DNA of 64,000 bases from Varanus komodoensis (GCF_004798865.1 NW_025336010.1:3354897-3418896), one strand, 5' to 3'. Positions 35,711 through 49,002 are shown, counted from the stretch's first letter. Program-made: numbers and translations. The notes: generated by a model from the letters alone, not told the origin.

Positions 35711-38700
35711 GGCGTCATCGCCCGTCAACCTGCCGGAGCATTAAAGGCGCACGAGCCCGCCGGCCACGCGGTCTCGGCCGGCAGAACCGGCGTCTGCGCG
35801 CGGAGCTCCCTGCTCTCCCAAGCACCTGCTTTTGGCAGCATCTCCGCTGAGTTGCTTTCCCTTCACCCACTTTTGCAATGCAAGTTTCTAGTCCTCATGG
35901 GTGTGCTCCTAAGCGATGACAACATCACGGGAGCCCAGAGGAGGCTCCAAAGCTGGAAATGGCAGAAAAACCCTGTGCCCCAGATCCATCCTGCTCTTCC
36001 TCCTCCCACCCTCCCTCGCAGGCCTGTGTGCCCCGTCTTCCCCTTTACAAAGCTCCCATTTCCCAGGAAGAAGTGTAAGACCGCACATCCCTTCTCCTAG
36101 GAGGGGGTCGCTAACCCAGATTTTGCAGAAGAGGAAGCAAACAGAATTAATTAGGCAAAATACGCAGATCCGCATGACTTGGGTTGGCCGCCCCAGTTCT
36201 GCCTTTCTTGCTGCTAGTTTTCCCACTGGCCCAGATTGCGAGGTCTTTGCTTTTCTGTTCTTTCTGGATGTGAAACTCCATGCACCTCTGCTCTCAGGGA
36301 GCCTGTCGTGAAGCACTCGGGGTGGGATGCCCCTTGTTTGTGGCTGTGCCCCCCCCCCCCCCCACATGAACCCTGGAGGGACACTGCCTCTGGTCCTGGT
36401 CGCCGCTGGCCGAGTCCCACACGAAAGCAGCAGACCTCAGAACACCCCCTGAGAGCAGAGCATAGAGAGCGGCCCCTTTTGCTTGTCCCGAACAGCCGGC
36501 CTGCTGGTTTCTCTGGAGGCCTCCCCATCCCCGTGCCTGTGGAGCTTTAACTGCTGGACTTGACTGCTCCCCAGGTGCCCAAGCCCCACCAGCTTGCCGT
36601 CGAGGTGCACAGAGCCCCAAGGCTGGCCAGCAGTGGAAATGCAGGAACAGCCCATGCAGGAGCTGGCCTCTCTTCCGTGGGCCCAAACCGACTGCCCCGT
36701 CACACCCCTGCCCTTCCTCGCTCTCCGTTTCAGTGCTGATTCTTCAAACTAGGTCACTAGTTGGATGAGGGGGACGCAGGGGGCTCTGCCTGCCCTTTCA
36801 GCCCCGGAGCGTCAAATCGCACACCTACCCATCCCATCTCTGCCACCTGCACCCCCGCGGCAAGGCAAGTCACGGGCTGCACGCACGTGCGTCCTCCTTC
36901 CTCATGTCACTCCTTCCGGCTTCAGGCCGGCATGCAGAGACCACACTCCGTTTCCTTCGACCTGCATGGAGCCACGTATGCCCAGCTCAGATCCTGGCTG
37001 GCTCCGTGTGCATTGCCCAGGGCCAGCCCCGCTGCGAAGGGAGGCAGAGGGAGGCAGCAGCCTCGGGCGGTGGACGCTCAGGGCAGCGGTGAGCTTTTGA
37101 AGGGCAGAGCAGAGCGGTGTGTGCAGCCCGCCCGCGTTTCCTAAGCTGGGGTGCCACCCCTCCCCCGCTGCAGGGGTGGGCGCGTCCCCTTTGTCCCTGC
37201 GGGAATGCAGTTAAGCTGCCAGTCCAGTTGGCTTTTGCGCAGGGAAGCGGGAGATGTCCCTTGCTCAGGCGCCAAAACATCTTGGGCCTGCCAAGATATG
37301 GCCACCTTTTCCTCTGTTTACCTTCCTTTGACCTTAGCTATTTATCTTTGTTCTTAATTTATCATTTTTCCTCCGTATGGTTGAAAGCTACCAATGATAA
37401 ACTGAACTCATCACATCAATTACTTCCAATGAGATTGGAGATAGCAGTCGGTGCCCATCGAAGACCCCTGGGCATAAGCGCTCGCTCCTCTGTGGCTTTA
37501 GCAAACAGCAATGGCCCACCAATCATCTTAGGACTTACTTGCAAGCCGGCAAGGTGCGCGGCAACGTTTAGCATTCTGGAACACAGAAGGGTGTTTTGCA
37601 TGGCCAGAGTGAATTCTTTGCCACCCGCAGTCATGGAAAACCGTTTTCACTGGTACTGTCCATGTAGCAACTCTGCAGCAGAAATGCTATCACAGGCCTT
37701 TTTAGACGGCACTTTCTATAGGATTGGAAGAGCTTGTTTCATTTTCCCTGCACTTTCCTTCTATCCAGGAGGTTCGGATGAGTTATGGCATATATTGGTG
37801 ACATTATCACAAAATTATCCTTGCTGCAGCTTTTAGGGCAAGAGCACAGATCCTAGGTGAGGCCGAGTTGTTCTGCATTTAATCTTGTCATATAATGATG
37901 TACTAACATAATGTTTCTGCTTTCATTTTGGCATTTTGGTGCCCAAACTGTCTGATGCAAAGTTTGGAAATAGTTTGGCCGGCTGGCCAGCTGGCAGGCC
38001 AGCCTGCCACTTACCTGCATGCCCCAGGTGTTTTCCTGTACCTTTGTTCAGCCAGCAGACACAGGCTCAATCCAGTTTGGCGCAGATGGAATGGCTCCTG
38101 CGTCTCCTCCCCTGTTATGCCTTCAGCCCTTGGGGAGTATCTCTGCCAGAGCTGGTCCAGCCGAGATCCGGGCAGATTAGGTGGGATTCTTCTGGGAGCA
38201 ATGTGGCTGCAGACTAATCTCCGTCATCAGGAGAATGGGTTTGGCAAAAGAATGTCGGACCGCTCTAAGATGCAAACCATGTTGGAATGCGTAACCCTTG
38301 TCCACTCGTGAACTTGATTTGCGGGGCTACCAGGTCTCACAAGTTCTCATCAATCTTCCTCAGGCAGGCTGGATTTTCTCCAAAATGTATCTGAGCTACC
38401 CGTCCTCCTCTGATCCTCCTGAGGACCTGGTGCTCCAAAAGGCAGGAATCTCTTCTCAGATCCATGAATGCTCTGGGAATGTTGTGGGCTTGCTCACAAA
38501 GTGGGTGTCATGGGGGAAGGCCTGTGCCCACGAAAAGGCCCTTCCCAAAGGTGAGGCGTTGCTGAGCACCAAGACAGAAAAACCACCCTTTTGAACCCAC
38601 ATGAAGGTGGCGCCGGAGGGCAGAGGTGCTTTTGTCTCCCTCCACCCCTAAAATCATGATTTTAGAAGTCTTAGGGTGCATCCTACACATACTCAGACAG

Positions 38701-41700
38701 GAAAAGTCCTACGAATGCCAGGATGCCTGGCCCAGTGTGGGGCGGCACCCACAGGAGACAGCTGCTGCTGAGGGGGAGCTTTGTGGGCACCAGGAGAGCT
38801 CTCTGTGGGTCACCTGTTGGCACACCAAGCCCAGAACAGTTGGCATTTGGCCAGCACAGCCAATGCTACCTTTGATAGACCCATATATGTGGGACGCCTC
38901 CAAAATGGTTGGATTAGGAAGGATTTGGACATAAAAGAGCCGCAGCAGGATCCACGTGGCTGCGGTGGGCACCCCAACCGCAGGAAGGCGCGAGGCTGGC
39001 GCCTGCCATGACGTTCTCCTTGTGCCCCTTTCATTTTCCTCAGCTTCAGAATCTGACTTGAGTTTTCCCTCTGCAAATTGCTTTTCTGCTGCTCTGAATT
39101 AAATTTACTACTGGTGACAAGCTCTTTCAGCAAGCTCCTTCATGGTGTGCCATTTCAGTGTGCCGTTGCCACCCATAATTTTCATTCTTTGTCTAGATAA
39201 GATGCCTTGGGGATTTGTTCAAGGGTGCAGAGTACAACCCTAGAATCAAACAGCAGAGGAACGAACACAGAGCCCAGATTCCATTATCTGTTCAGCCCAG
39301 CGGCTTTCAGCGAGGAGTTGGGGACTTGCTGGCTTCCTGGCCCGGTCCTGCCGGTCGCCTGGGTGTCCTGAGGCCTTGCTCCCCATCATCCTCGCTGCAA
39401 TTCCTGCATCCCTTCCACTGCACAAAGCAGCCCTAAAGCAGCTCACACACAAGTCGCAGGGATCCGTCATTAAGAGAAGGAAACCTCCTCCCCGCAAAGC
39501 GATAGAAACTATGATGAGTATAATAATTCAATTTTAAAAACCGTAAATTATCTAAAAATGATATTGCATGAAAAGGGTTCATGCACAGTACACAACATTT
39601 CCCACCCGCCTGGAATGAACAACACAATGGCATCTCCCAGCAACTGGGCAAGCGTGATTGAAGAGACTGTTCCACAAGGTAAGGGCTGTAGCAGCAGTGG
39701 CCCTTCCTCACGGGGGCTTCACTTGGAGGGACAGACTTGCAGGGCCATGGAGCTCGCCCCCAAGAGCAGCCTCGCATGGGGAGGGGCCGTGCTCCAGGCA
39801 CAGGATCGGGAAACTCGCCCTCAAGCGCAGGCTTTGCAAGTGGCAGCCCTGCCAGGGGGAGCAAGGCGGAGAAGGCCCGCCAAGCAGCCACCCGCTGGGA
39901 AGCTCCCCTGCACGAGCCGGGGTGAAAGGAGCCCGGCGAGAGCCGGAGTGGCGCCCAGACCTCGGGGGCCCGTGTCATTTGCGCAGCCCCGTTCCTGCTC
40001 AATAGGGGTGGGCAATGCGCAGTGGGGCAAGTCCTGCTGCCTCCTGCCACTGGCCGAGATGGCCCTGGGCTGCAGCGCACCATCTGGAGCACCACACGTT
40101 GCGCGACTTCCTGCCTCCACGGGGCACATTCAGCGTTGCTCTTTGGAGAACAGCCAGGCTTGGCTGGATGGCTCCCGAGACAGAACCCGGGGTTGGGGGC
40201 GGCAGGGAGGGAGCTGAAGCAGCGGGACTATTTTATTTACTTATTTCATTTTTATGTTGCCAATAGCCAAGGCTAGGTGGAACTGTGCCTCCCGGTGGTT
40301 CCTGGCAGTACTGCAGCCAGGTGGCAGCAAGGGAAGAAAATCCACCTGGGCAGTGTGCATGTGCGGCAGGATGGACTAGCAGAACCCTAAAAGGGCAACC
40401 TAAATGGTGTCCCTGCAAGCTGCAAGGGCGGGGGGGCTCTCCTTGGGAAGTGCTTCTCCACGCGGAAACACAGTTCCCTGTCAGTTGAAACAAATGCTCC
40501 AGCAGCATGCAGAGGGAACAAAACCGGTCCTGGAGTCCCAGTCCAGCCTGCCCCCTGCTGTGCTGCTTTTCTATCTGCAGGGAGCTACTGCACGGGAAGG
40601 GAAGGCTCGATGCAGGGAGGCTTTGGAAACTGTGATCTCATTCTGTGCAGTTTTCCTCCCTTTGGTTGCAGCATTTTGCCCCACTCTTCAGCCAAAATAA
40701 AATAAAAAGACCACAAAAGCGGTTTACAAATATTAATAACAACAGGATGCCTGCGCTCAATGCTCACCTTGTGAAAGGCACAGTGCAAAATGAAAGGGGG
40801 CCGGAAGGGAGAAGTGGGGGGAGCAACCAACACGCAGCATCACTGCTGACCCCCAGGGCAGGACACTCAAGAGCAAGCCACCGGGAGGGGCTGCTCCTCC
40901 GGCTGGGCTTCCCCCTCGCTGGGCTTCCCTTGGCAGGCGAGGGGCGCAGCTGCCCACCGGTTCTCTGGACGGCGGGTGGAGCTGAGCCCACAGTCCCAGG
41001 CACCTCCTGCTTGGAGCTGCGGGCTCCCTCCGCTAAAAGGGAGTGGGGAGTGAGTTCCTCGCAGCTGCTCCCCTTCGGCTCCCGGACCCCCCCCCTTGCC
41101 CGTGCCGTGACGTCATCCTGGGAGCCCCCTTCCCCACTGCCGCCCCGCAGTCTCTGGGTTCTCTGGCTGGCAGACAAGCATTCCATATACTGGGAGGGCG
41201 CACGTGGCTCCAACCCGGAGCATCCCAACTGGATGCAAACTGCCGCGTTTTGAAAGCAAGCCAAGGGGCTGCCGGGGTGAAGGCGCCCCGTCTGTCCTTC
41301 TAAACCGGGCATTCGCGGAGAGAGGGAGCCCGGAGGCCCGCCCTGCGGTTCGGGCCACAGCCGCCACGGCAGCACGGTCGAGGCCGACTGCTGCGCTCTC
41401 GGGCGTACTTCTGCCGCGTGCGCGCGTCGCGCCGTGGGCAGGCTGCCTGCACCCTCCGGCGATGGGGCCGTGCGCATGCGCTGTGCGCCGGGGGCCGTGG
41501 CCCCTCAGCCGGTGCTGCTGCCTGCTCCAGTCCTGCCTGGGGCTGTCCACGGTGGGGACGGAGGGCTGGACAGGACGGACCCCTGGTCTGACCCAGCCTC
41601 AGGACTCTCCCGATGTTCTTACGGAGCGCACAACTGCGGAGGGGCAGCAGACTCCCTGCTGTTGGTGCAGAAGCACGCGTGGCAGAGCGGATGCGATGGG

Positions 41701-43674
41701 AGTTGTAGTCTGACCGGGCTGGGGGAATCTTGCGCTTAGGGCCAATAGCTCACTGGGGTCGGTCCTTCTGAGAAAAGCACCACTTCCGGCGGCCGAGTTC
41801 ACTTTGTTCCTCTCGCAGCAGAGCGACTCGGCTCCTTGTGATGTTTGTGAAATTAGAGGTTGCACTGCTGTGCTGACACTCGGAGAACTTTCCCACCCCT
41901 GCGCACACCCCCTTTCAAGCTCTGCTCTTCCAGAATAGCCCAGGGCTGTTATTTTTAGCTTGCAGTTTTCTGCAGATGGAGCGGGGCTGGAGCGTGGTCC
42001 CTCTGGGCGAGCGGCTGGGCGCTGGGCGGAGTCATGGCTGGCTCCCGGTCCAGGTGCGGCGTGCGCAGGTACGGCCGCTGCTGGCACAGGAAGGAGGGCT
42101 GATGCGCTCATGGCCTGCTCGGAGGCTTTTCCCAGGCCACTGTATGGCCAGGATGCTGGACTAGGCAGACCCCTGGAGAGGTCCAGCGGGCCTCGTACAT
42201 CTTCCGTTCAGCCTTTCTCTGGTTTTGTTCATGTGTGACAGGTGAGACACCCATTCTGGGCTTTTTCAGGACTGAACGCCCGCAGCTCGTTGCTGTTTCC
42301 TCACACAGCGGAAGTTCCTGTGCCCACAGCCACGGACTTCTCACATACATGCGGGGGGGGGGGGAGGTTCTCTGTGGGAGTCCTCACCCTTCCCACTTCT
42401 TAGGAGCGCTCCATGGCTCCAACCGCGTGATGCACTGGATTTCGGCACCACGCAGAGCTCCTTGGGCAGCTCTTGCAGAGCTCAAAAGAAAAGCCAGGAT
42501 GGATGAAGATCCCCATGGACTCAGGGGTCACTGGGGACCCCCCCCCCCCCGCTCCCCAGAGCGGGAAGATCACTGGGTAGGGAGAGGTGGCAACTTCATC
42601 TCCAACCAGGGATCTTGCGCCAAGTTTTCAGGACCTGGGGGAGGCTGCTTTGGAATTGCTGGGGGAGGCAGCCCCCCCCCCCCGCACCGCCCCCACAGCA
42701 TCCTGGAGATGCTTGGCTGCACAAGGCGCACCGAGGGGCTGTAAGTGGCATTGTACACTCCTACTGAGTGGCGCTTTGGGATTCAGGGCCTCCCGCAGGG
42801 TGTCCCCCCTCACTGCAACTGAGCTGGCTTTACAGATGGCTTAATGACCAGCAGAATCACGCGCCAAAGCTCTGCTTGGGCTGCGACACTGTCGGCTGCA
42901 TGCTGGGATCTGGGTGTGGGCTCTGTGCTCGGATGAGCGCTTCCCGGTGAAAACCCCTCTTGCAGCATCCCCGGCCATGCCAGTTTCCCACCTGCAGGTA
43001 GAAGGTCTTTTCTGGGGAGGAGAGGACACCAAAACAGGCACCCTGGGCCTGCAGCCACCGCATCCGGGATCGGTGCCGCACCTGTTTTCCCGCGCAGTCC
43101 AGACCCGTTTGCGGGACGTCTGGCTCTGCCGTTGCAAGGCCTCCCACGGCTTGGCTCCCAACCTGGGGGAAAGGCCGTGCTTTCCATCGCCAAGACGGTC
43201 GCCTGCAAATCGCCCGGGGGCAAGGCGTGGAGAGCACCCCCTGTGAGACACCCTCGCATGACACGCTCAGCAGGCAGCTTCTACGGACCTGGCACTTCCG
43301 CCTGACTCACCGCTCCCTGCCTGCTCTTCCATTACCCACACTGCTGTGACTCATCCATTCTCTGCTGCAAAGCCAGGAGTCCTTCGGGGTTTATTATTAT
43401 CTGTGTTATTATTAGAAGTTTAGCATTCTCCCCCAATGAAGGCCGACCACGCCATGTTCCTTGGCAGAGAAGAGGGGCGTGCGAGCGCCAGCTTTGGGGT
43501 TCAAGCCTGAGCAGGGCTATGGGGGAGCAGCGGGGGCAAAGAAGGATGCCTCTGGGGTTGATCAGAAAGACCAGCAGGGTGGGGGAAAGAACCAAAATGG
43601 GGTGGAATCTAGTCAGTGAAAAGGTGAGTCTGGGTGACTAGTTGATCCCAGCATTTTTCACTCCTACTGCCTAC

Positions 43675-43815
43675 ACCAGGAGTGGGGAACCTGTGAACCT
43701 CCAGAGTTATGAAATGACAATTCCCATCATCCCTGGTCATATGCCACACTGGTGGGACTGATGGGAGGTGAAGCCCAGGAACATTTGGCCAGCTATTGGT
43801 TCCCTAGCTCTGGCC
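43675..43815. mobile_element. Palindromic MITE-like repeat copy
   Basis: GGGGAACCTGTGAACCTCCA and ACAATTCCCATCATCCCTGG on the left face the decayed complement GACTGATGGGAGGTGAAGCC and ATTGGTTCCC on the right. It belongs to the same family as 33,015-33,135. Confidence 0.65.
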
Positions 43816-45756
43816 TTGTGACACTTGGGCTGATGCATAAACTATGAAAGCAAATTTCCAGCTTGCTCAGAGGCCCAGTAGGGGCAGCTGGCCAGGAGGA
43901 ATTCACACTAGATAGATTTAACTGCAGGGCTGGCTATCTTGACCCCATGACTTTCAGGAATGAGGCACCTCCCACAAAGCAAGGCACTGTGGCCCTTTCT
44001 GCTCCCACCGACTAGCATGGATCACAACCCTCCATTAATTTGCCCTGAACACGACTTTTACTGCCCTTTGTGCATTAGCATAAGCTTCCTTTGGATCCGA
44101 GGCAATGCTAGCAGATGGATCACAAGGGCTGGAGCCCTGGCTCCGTCACTCGAGGCCCCATGTTTTTGGGAAGCCAGCAGCCCCACCACCGTGTTGTCCA
44201 GGGGCACTTGCTGGAATAAAAGGGCAGGGGGCCTGAAGCTCAGCTGCACCTGATCTGCCTGGAGTGGTGGGCGTGATGCACACCTGGAGTCTCCCTACCT
44301 GAGGCCTTTTTCCTGGACTTGGTGTTCTCCTCCCCACTCTCCAGGCATCCTTTTCCAGACAGGAGTGTCCTTGGGAGGCAGCATTCTTTAAAGGCACCCA
44401 CGCAGAGAGCAGCTTTAGCACATAAGGAGCCCCGCACTGCATATTGGCATTCCTGTTGCTGCTGTATTTTCTGTTTTGCCCTCTGGGCCTGGGCCCCAGG
44501 TCCTCCTGGGACCTCGCAGCATCCCTGCTTTGCATGGGTGGTGCAGCTTGGATGGGGTGACGGGGCCCTGCTGCAGGACGCAGCCTGGAGGAGCAGGATA
44601 CGCCTCAAAGGGTGTGCAATGCATTGGCCCCTCTTAGGCTAGCGCGAGGGTCTCTCCTCTTCTGTTCTGCAAAGAGCACAAAGGCCAGTTTTCGAAGCTT
44701 GCGTTCCCCCGTGAACTGGGGGAGCCGAGAGTTAATGCAGGCCCCAGCCGCTGGGTGTTCTCCACTCCTGCAGTAGATTGAAAGCAGAGTACCAGGCTGG
44801 GTGAGGGGGGCCCCTCCGCTCCTGTGCCCGCAGCCAAGCCCAGCGCACCACATCCAGCCGCTGAATCCTGTGGGAAGCAGCAGCAGCAGCGGACGGGAGC
44901 ATGCATCTGCCTCCAGATGTTCACCCGTCACGCCAGGCTGAGGGAGCCTGTGCTGAACCTCGCCACAACTGCACCTGTCACAGCCTTTCCTGACCTGGTG
45001 GGTTGGACTGCAGTGCCCATCAGCCCCAGCCTCACGTACCTCCCAGGCAGGTTTTTAACAGTGCTGTGCTCCTCTACTCCCAAGAAGGGCACACAGGGCT
45101 GGAAACCTGCCCTGGCACTGAAATTGCTGGCAAGGCTCCTTCCCGGGTCTGCCGGCTGGCAGTGCGCCTGTGCCTTGCCGTGCGACGCCAGAAGCAGCTG
45201 CTGCTTTTCCAAAGGCAGGAAGGCTGTGGCAAACAACGCCAGGCGGAGTGGGGAGCTGGCCTGCCCCCAGCCCGCCAGAACAACACCGCCTTCGGCTGTT
45301 CGTTCCCAGGGAGCGGCCGGCCCGCCAGGTCTCTGAGCTGAGGGGATCAGGGCTGCCACTGGGAGCCCAGGTGTGCAGCCAGTGGCATCGACAGAGTTCC
45401 CCGGAGCAAGGCACGTGGGCCGGGGAGCGAGTGCCCGAGAAAACCTCCGCAGCTGTGTTGGCCCGCAGCAGCTGCCACAGGGTCCTCCATGTTTTGGGGT
45501 CAGTGGGCACCTCATCTCACAGGAGTGAACAGTATAAACTATACAAATACAGAAATTACAAACGAGTTGTAAAGCAGTGGTGCCTGCTCTTCATTGTTGG
45601 TATGCTTTTCAATTGCAATTTGTATTTGAAGGGCTATTTCCTTGAGATCACAGCCAAGCTTTCACGTATGATATTATGCAAGAATTATGCAAACCATCTT
45701 GCATTCTTTGAAAGAAAAAGGCAGGATAGAAACATGATAAACAAACACACATAGTA

Positions 45757-46145
45757 TATGAAACCAGTTGCCCAAACCACACTGGAGATTGGAACCACGC
45801 CAGTGGCGGACCCCCGTCCTTTGAACAGCCTCCCCGCTGCAGCCCACCTGGCAGCAAACCTGCCATCCTTTTGGCACCAGGTCAACACAGCCCTCCATGT
45901 GGAGGCCTTTAAAGATCACCTTGGTTGCCCAGGTGCCTGAGGAAATTATCTTAGTCCTGCTGCTTCTTGCCAGGTCTTTTTATTGTATTCTAATATATTT
46001 TAAAATAATGTAAATTACGTTAACAGTGTAGTTTTCTGTTGTTTTACTGCTTTGTTTTATATAATGTTGTAGAGCACCTGAAGAGTTCCAGCTATGGGAT
46101 GGAACAGAAATGAAATGAATAGCCATAATCATAATGCAGATGCAT
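45757..46145 (+). mobile_element. L2-like LINE 3' end
   Basis: A decayed end of the type GGAACACCCTCC...TTTGGCACCAGG...AAGACC followed by a T- and A-rich 3'UTR and a GGGATGGAACAGAAATGAAA tail, as seen in reptilian L2-group copies. Family assignment is by recollection of the pattern. Confidence 0.45.
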
Positions 46146-46440
46146 CTCCTGCTGTTCTGCACAGCCTAGAGGCCATGAAGGGTCACACTGGCGACACCCC
46201 AGCTTCCTCACGCAGGAACCTTGCGCCGCCTTGTCGCAGGCCCTCCCACCTGATGTGTGGGACGCCACGCCTCACCACCTCCCCGTTCCCATTGGCTCTG
46301 CTGGCTCGGCCGTCTGACACATCCGGAGGGAACGGGCATGGGAGAGCTTGATTTAATGACTAAAGCATCACAAGACCCTGCAAAGGCTGGGTCCCTGTTT
46401 CTAGGCTTGGGTCATGCCTTCAAATTTGGGGGCTTTGGGT

Positions 46441-46565
46441 AGAATCATAGAGGAGCTGGAAGGGGCCATGAAGGCCATCGAGTCCAGCCCCCTGCTGTTG
46501 CAGGACACCGCGTTACACCATCCCACTCAGAGGGCTGTCCAGTCACTTTCTGGATGTCTCTAGTG
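46441..46565 (-). mobile_element. CR1 LINE 3' tail fragment
   Basis: AGAATCATAGAGGAGCTGGA, GGGCCATGAAGGCCATCGAG and CCCCCTGCTGTTGCAGGACA are the antisense of a reptilian CR1 3' end. The same text is found at 62,790-63,110 with few differences, so both belong to one subfamily. Confidence 0.85.
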
Positions 46566-48755
46566 AATGGCTCATTTTAAATGTCTCTGGAATGTCTCTG
46601 AATTTTGCCCCTCGATCAAGTGACAAAGTGGTTATGTGTGCACGTCTCCCCTCTGCTACTGCGATTTTTCACTGACACATGGAAAGGGAGGTTGGAGAAG
46701 GGGTGGGTGAGCTTCACTAAAATGGGGGTGAGAAATGGGGGGTCCGGGCTATTCCTCACAGGGGTGGACGGCTGCTTTGGAAAAGGGGAGGGAAGCCTCA
46801 GAGATCATCTCCTGCAGGCAGGGCCACGGGGGGCCTGGTGGCACCTCACAGGTGCGTTTGTGGGTGGCACGAGCTTTCGCACCGCCCATGGGATGCATGC
46901 GCCAAGTGGCAAACACCTGGGTGTTCTGACTTGGCCTAGAACATCTGTACATGAAAAAGGACACACTTTGCTCTCCTGGTAGTGCTTTGATCACCTCATG
47001 AGATCTTCCTGGCATTTTCACAGTGAGACCAACCTGTGACTAATTGAGAGGACATCCCGTCCCTCCCTCGTTCCCTGATCAGAGCTCTGCTGGCGCTTGC
47101 TGTTGTCAGCAGCGAGGGAGGGCACAGGGTGCGCTCTTCTCCAGGACGAATTCCGAATTCCGGGGACGAGCATTCCCAGGGCTAGTGCTAAGCAGTCCTG
47201 CCGATTGTTGACTGGTGGACTGAGCATGCGGAGAGGGCGGGGGGGATCCTGCTCACCACGACAGGGTCGATGGGGCAGGGTCAATGGGTGGTTCCCCACC
47301 CGCTTTTGCGTGCTTAGTTCTGCCTAGGCATTGACTCGAAGGGCCGGATTTGCCGCCCTCACCCTGAGACATGGCAAGTTCCTTGCGTCGGGCTTCTCTG
47401 CAGTCCTTCTGGATCCTTGGAGGAGGGCGCATCCCGCCGTTGAAGCAGCATTAGCAAGAGCAATTATGTGGCGTGTCCCCTTGTGGGAGTCCCTCCAAGT
47501 GCGTGCGTCAGGCTCTCCCTCTTGCTGAAAAAGATGCTCCGGCACTGGTCCTGAGAGGAAGACCCCCCTTCCCAGTGAAGCGGATTTCCCTGAGCCCCCC
47601 AGCGTGCCCACACGGAGGCTCCAGAAGAACCTCCTTGGTTCGATCTGCTGACCGTCCAGCTCCGGGACTGATTCTGGAAGATGCCTCCGTGTTCAGCACC
47701 TGGGCCCAGTCCACTGCTGCCCTTCAGTGTCCACAGGCAGGGCACCTGCATTGCAAAGCCAGAGTCCGGGTGACCCGGATTCTTGCTTTAGCAGAGACCT
47801 GCAACAAACTGCAAAAGGGAGGCATCCCTCCCTTGGTCTCGAGTAGAAACACGGAAGCATAGAAACAGAGCGACTCAGAAGGGCCCTCCTGGGCCTTGGT
47901 CAGCCACAAAGCTGAGGGAAAGGCTTCTGGCCCTCAGTGGGAATCCTGCTCTTCTGCAGGGCTGCTCCGAACCGCTAAAACACTTCTCTCAAGGCTGAGC
48001 CTCCAGCAGTGAGTTCCCAGCACATCTGGGGTGGTGCTTTTGTGTTTTGGCCCTGCTCTGGTTGCCATTGCTCCCGCCTGGAATGCATCCCAGAGAACTG
48101 CTCTGAAATCGCACTTGGCCCTTGGGGTGCGAAGGCTCCGGCCCGTGTCCAGCGGCACCTGGCCAGGGCAGGCGCTCCAGCATCCCGCTGCCGTTATGCG
48201 CTGCATAAAGGAAAGCCCTCCGGCCTGTCTGGTCCGTGGCAGCCCCCTTCAGCTCTCCCTGGCTGGAGGCTGCGGCTTCCGCTGCACATTCAGTCCACCC
48301 CACACTCGCCCTTCCCCAGCAGGGCGGCCTTCTCCAGAGAGCCTCGCCCTCCCGCGATGCGTCCAAAGCAGGGCAGCCTCAGCGCTGCAGCGACATGCAC
48401 ACCAGGGTGACTGGATCACAGCTTTCCCCAAGCTGGTGCCCTCCAGATGCATGACACTCCAGATGCATTCCACTACACTACACTACCATTGCAGCCCAGC
48501 GCATCTAGCGGACACTTGGAGCAGGCCTCCCCATCACCACCAGGACGCATCCGCGCGGGTGACCTGCCTTGCGCGGCACGTCCCCTCGCGGCCTTCAGTC
48601 ACGCCCCGAGCCGAGCCGAGCCGAGGCTGGCGTGGACGCGCTGCCCGGCCGGCGGCGCCTCCCCGGACCCCACCCCTGGAGGGCGGGCGCGGAGCGGCGA
48701 GTGCGGGGCCTCGGGCGCCGACTCGGCCTCGCCTTCCCCGCGGCTCCGCCCGAGC

Positions 48756-48763
48756 TGACGTGG
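48756..48763 (+). promoter_or_regulatory. UPRE/CRE-like box TGACGTGG
   Basis: Exact match to the TGACGTGG/A element bound by XBP1 and ATF6, 111 bases above the SELENOM start codon. SELENOM is an ER protein, so unfolded-protein-response control would make sense, but an eight-base match alone is weak proof. Confidence 0.35.
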
Positions 48764-48873
48764 CAGCAGCGGGCGGCTCCAGAAAGGCGGCGGCGGCGGC
48801 GGCGGCGGAGGAGGAGCCGCCGCGCAGCCGCCGCGCATTCAGTTGCTCGACGGTGCGGCCTCGGAGCGGCGCG

Positions 48874-49002
48874 ATGGCAGGAGTCCGGCTGCCCCGCTGG
48901 GCGCCGCTGCTGCTGGTGCTGACGGCGCTGGGACTGGGGCCGCTGAGCGCCTACGAGATCGACTGGCGCCGTCTGGAGGGGCTGGCGCGGGGCAAAGTGG
49001 AG
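48874..49002 (+). CDS. SELENOM: SELENOM exon 1, signal peptide
   Basis: Forty-three codons: [20 protein letters not shown] leads into the mature start [18 protein letters not shown], comparable to human AYRPDWNRLSGLTRARVE. Donor GTGAGG. Confidence 0.95.

Larger units (their letters stand above)
34000..35850 (-). promoter_or_regulatory. INPP5J: CpG-rich INPP5J promoter, 5'UTR and start of intron 1
   Basis: CpG dinucleotides are dense from about 34.05 to 34.45 kb and again from 35.02 to 35.82 kb, around coding exon 1. On the minus strand a CRE-like TGACGC lies near 35,715, and the segment next to it is made of CCAG/CAGC repeats. No clear TATA box is seen. The transcription start is probably within a few hundred bases above 35,625, but it cannot be placed by eye. 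Confidence 0.6.
35860..48500. other. Intergenic region between INPP5J and SELENOM
   Basis: 12.6 kb separating two diverging genes. I can support no protein gene here. It contains poly-C/G runs (36,350; 42,352; 42,539; 42,673), MITE-like fragments (about 41,690-41,745 and 43,675-43,815), L2-like tails (about 40,225-40,285 and 45,757-46,145) and a CR1 tail (46,441-46,565). Two segments without explanation, a long plus-strand open frame at 37,117-37,836 and a CpG cluster near 41,280-41,500, are listed as findings. Confidence 0.65.

Noticed and set aside
34708-35850. 380-codon plus-strand open frame over the INPP5J promoter
   Set aside because: It is made of Pro/Arg/Ala-rich translation of a CpG island, and lies antisense to INPP5J exon 1. 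No family is recognised.
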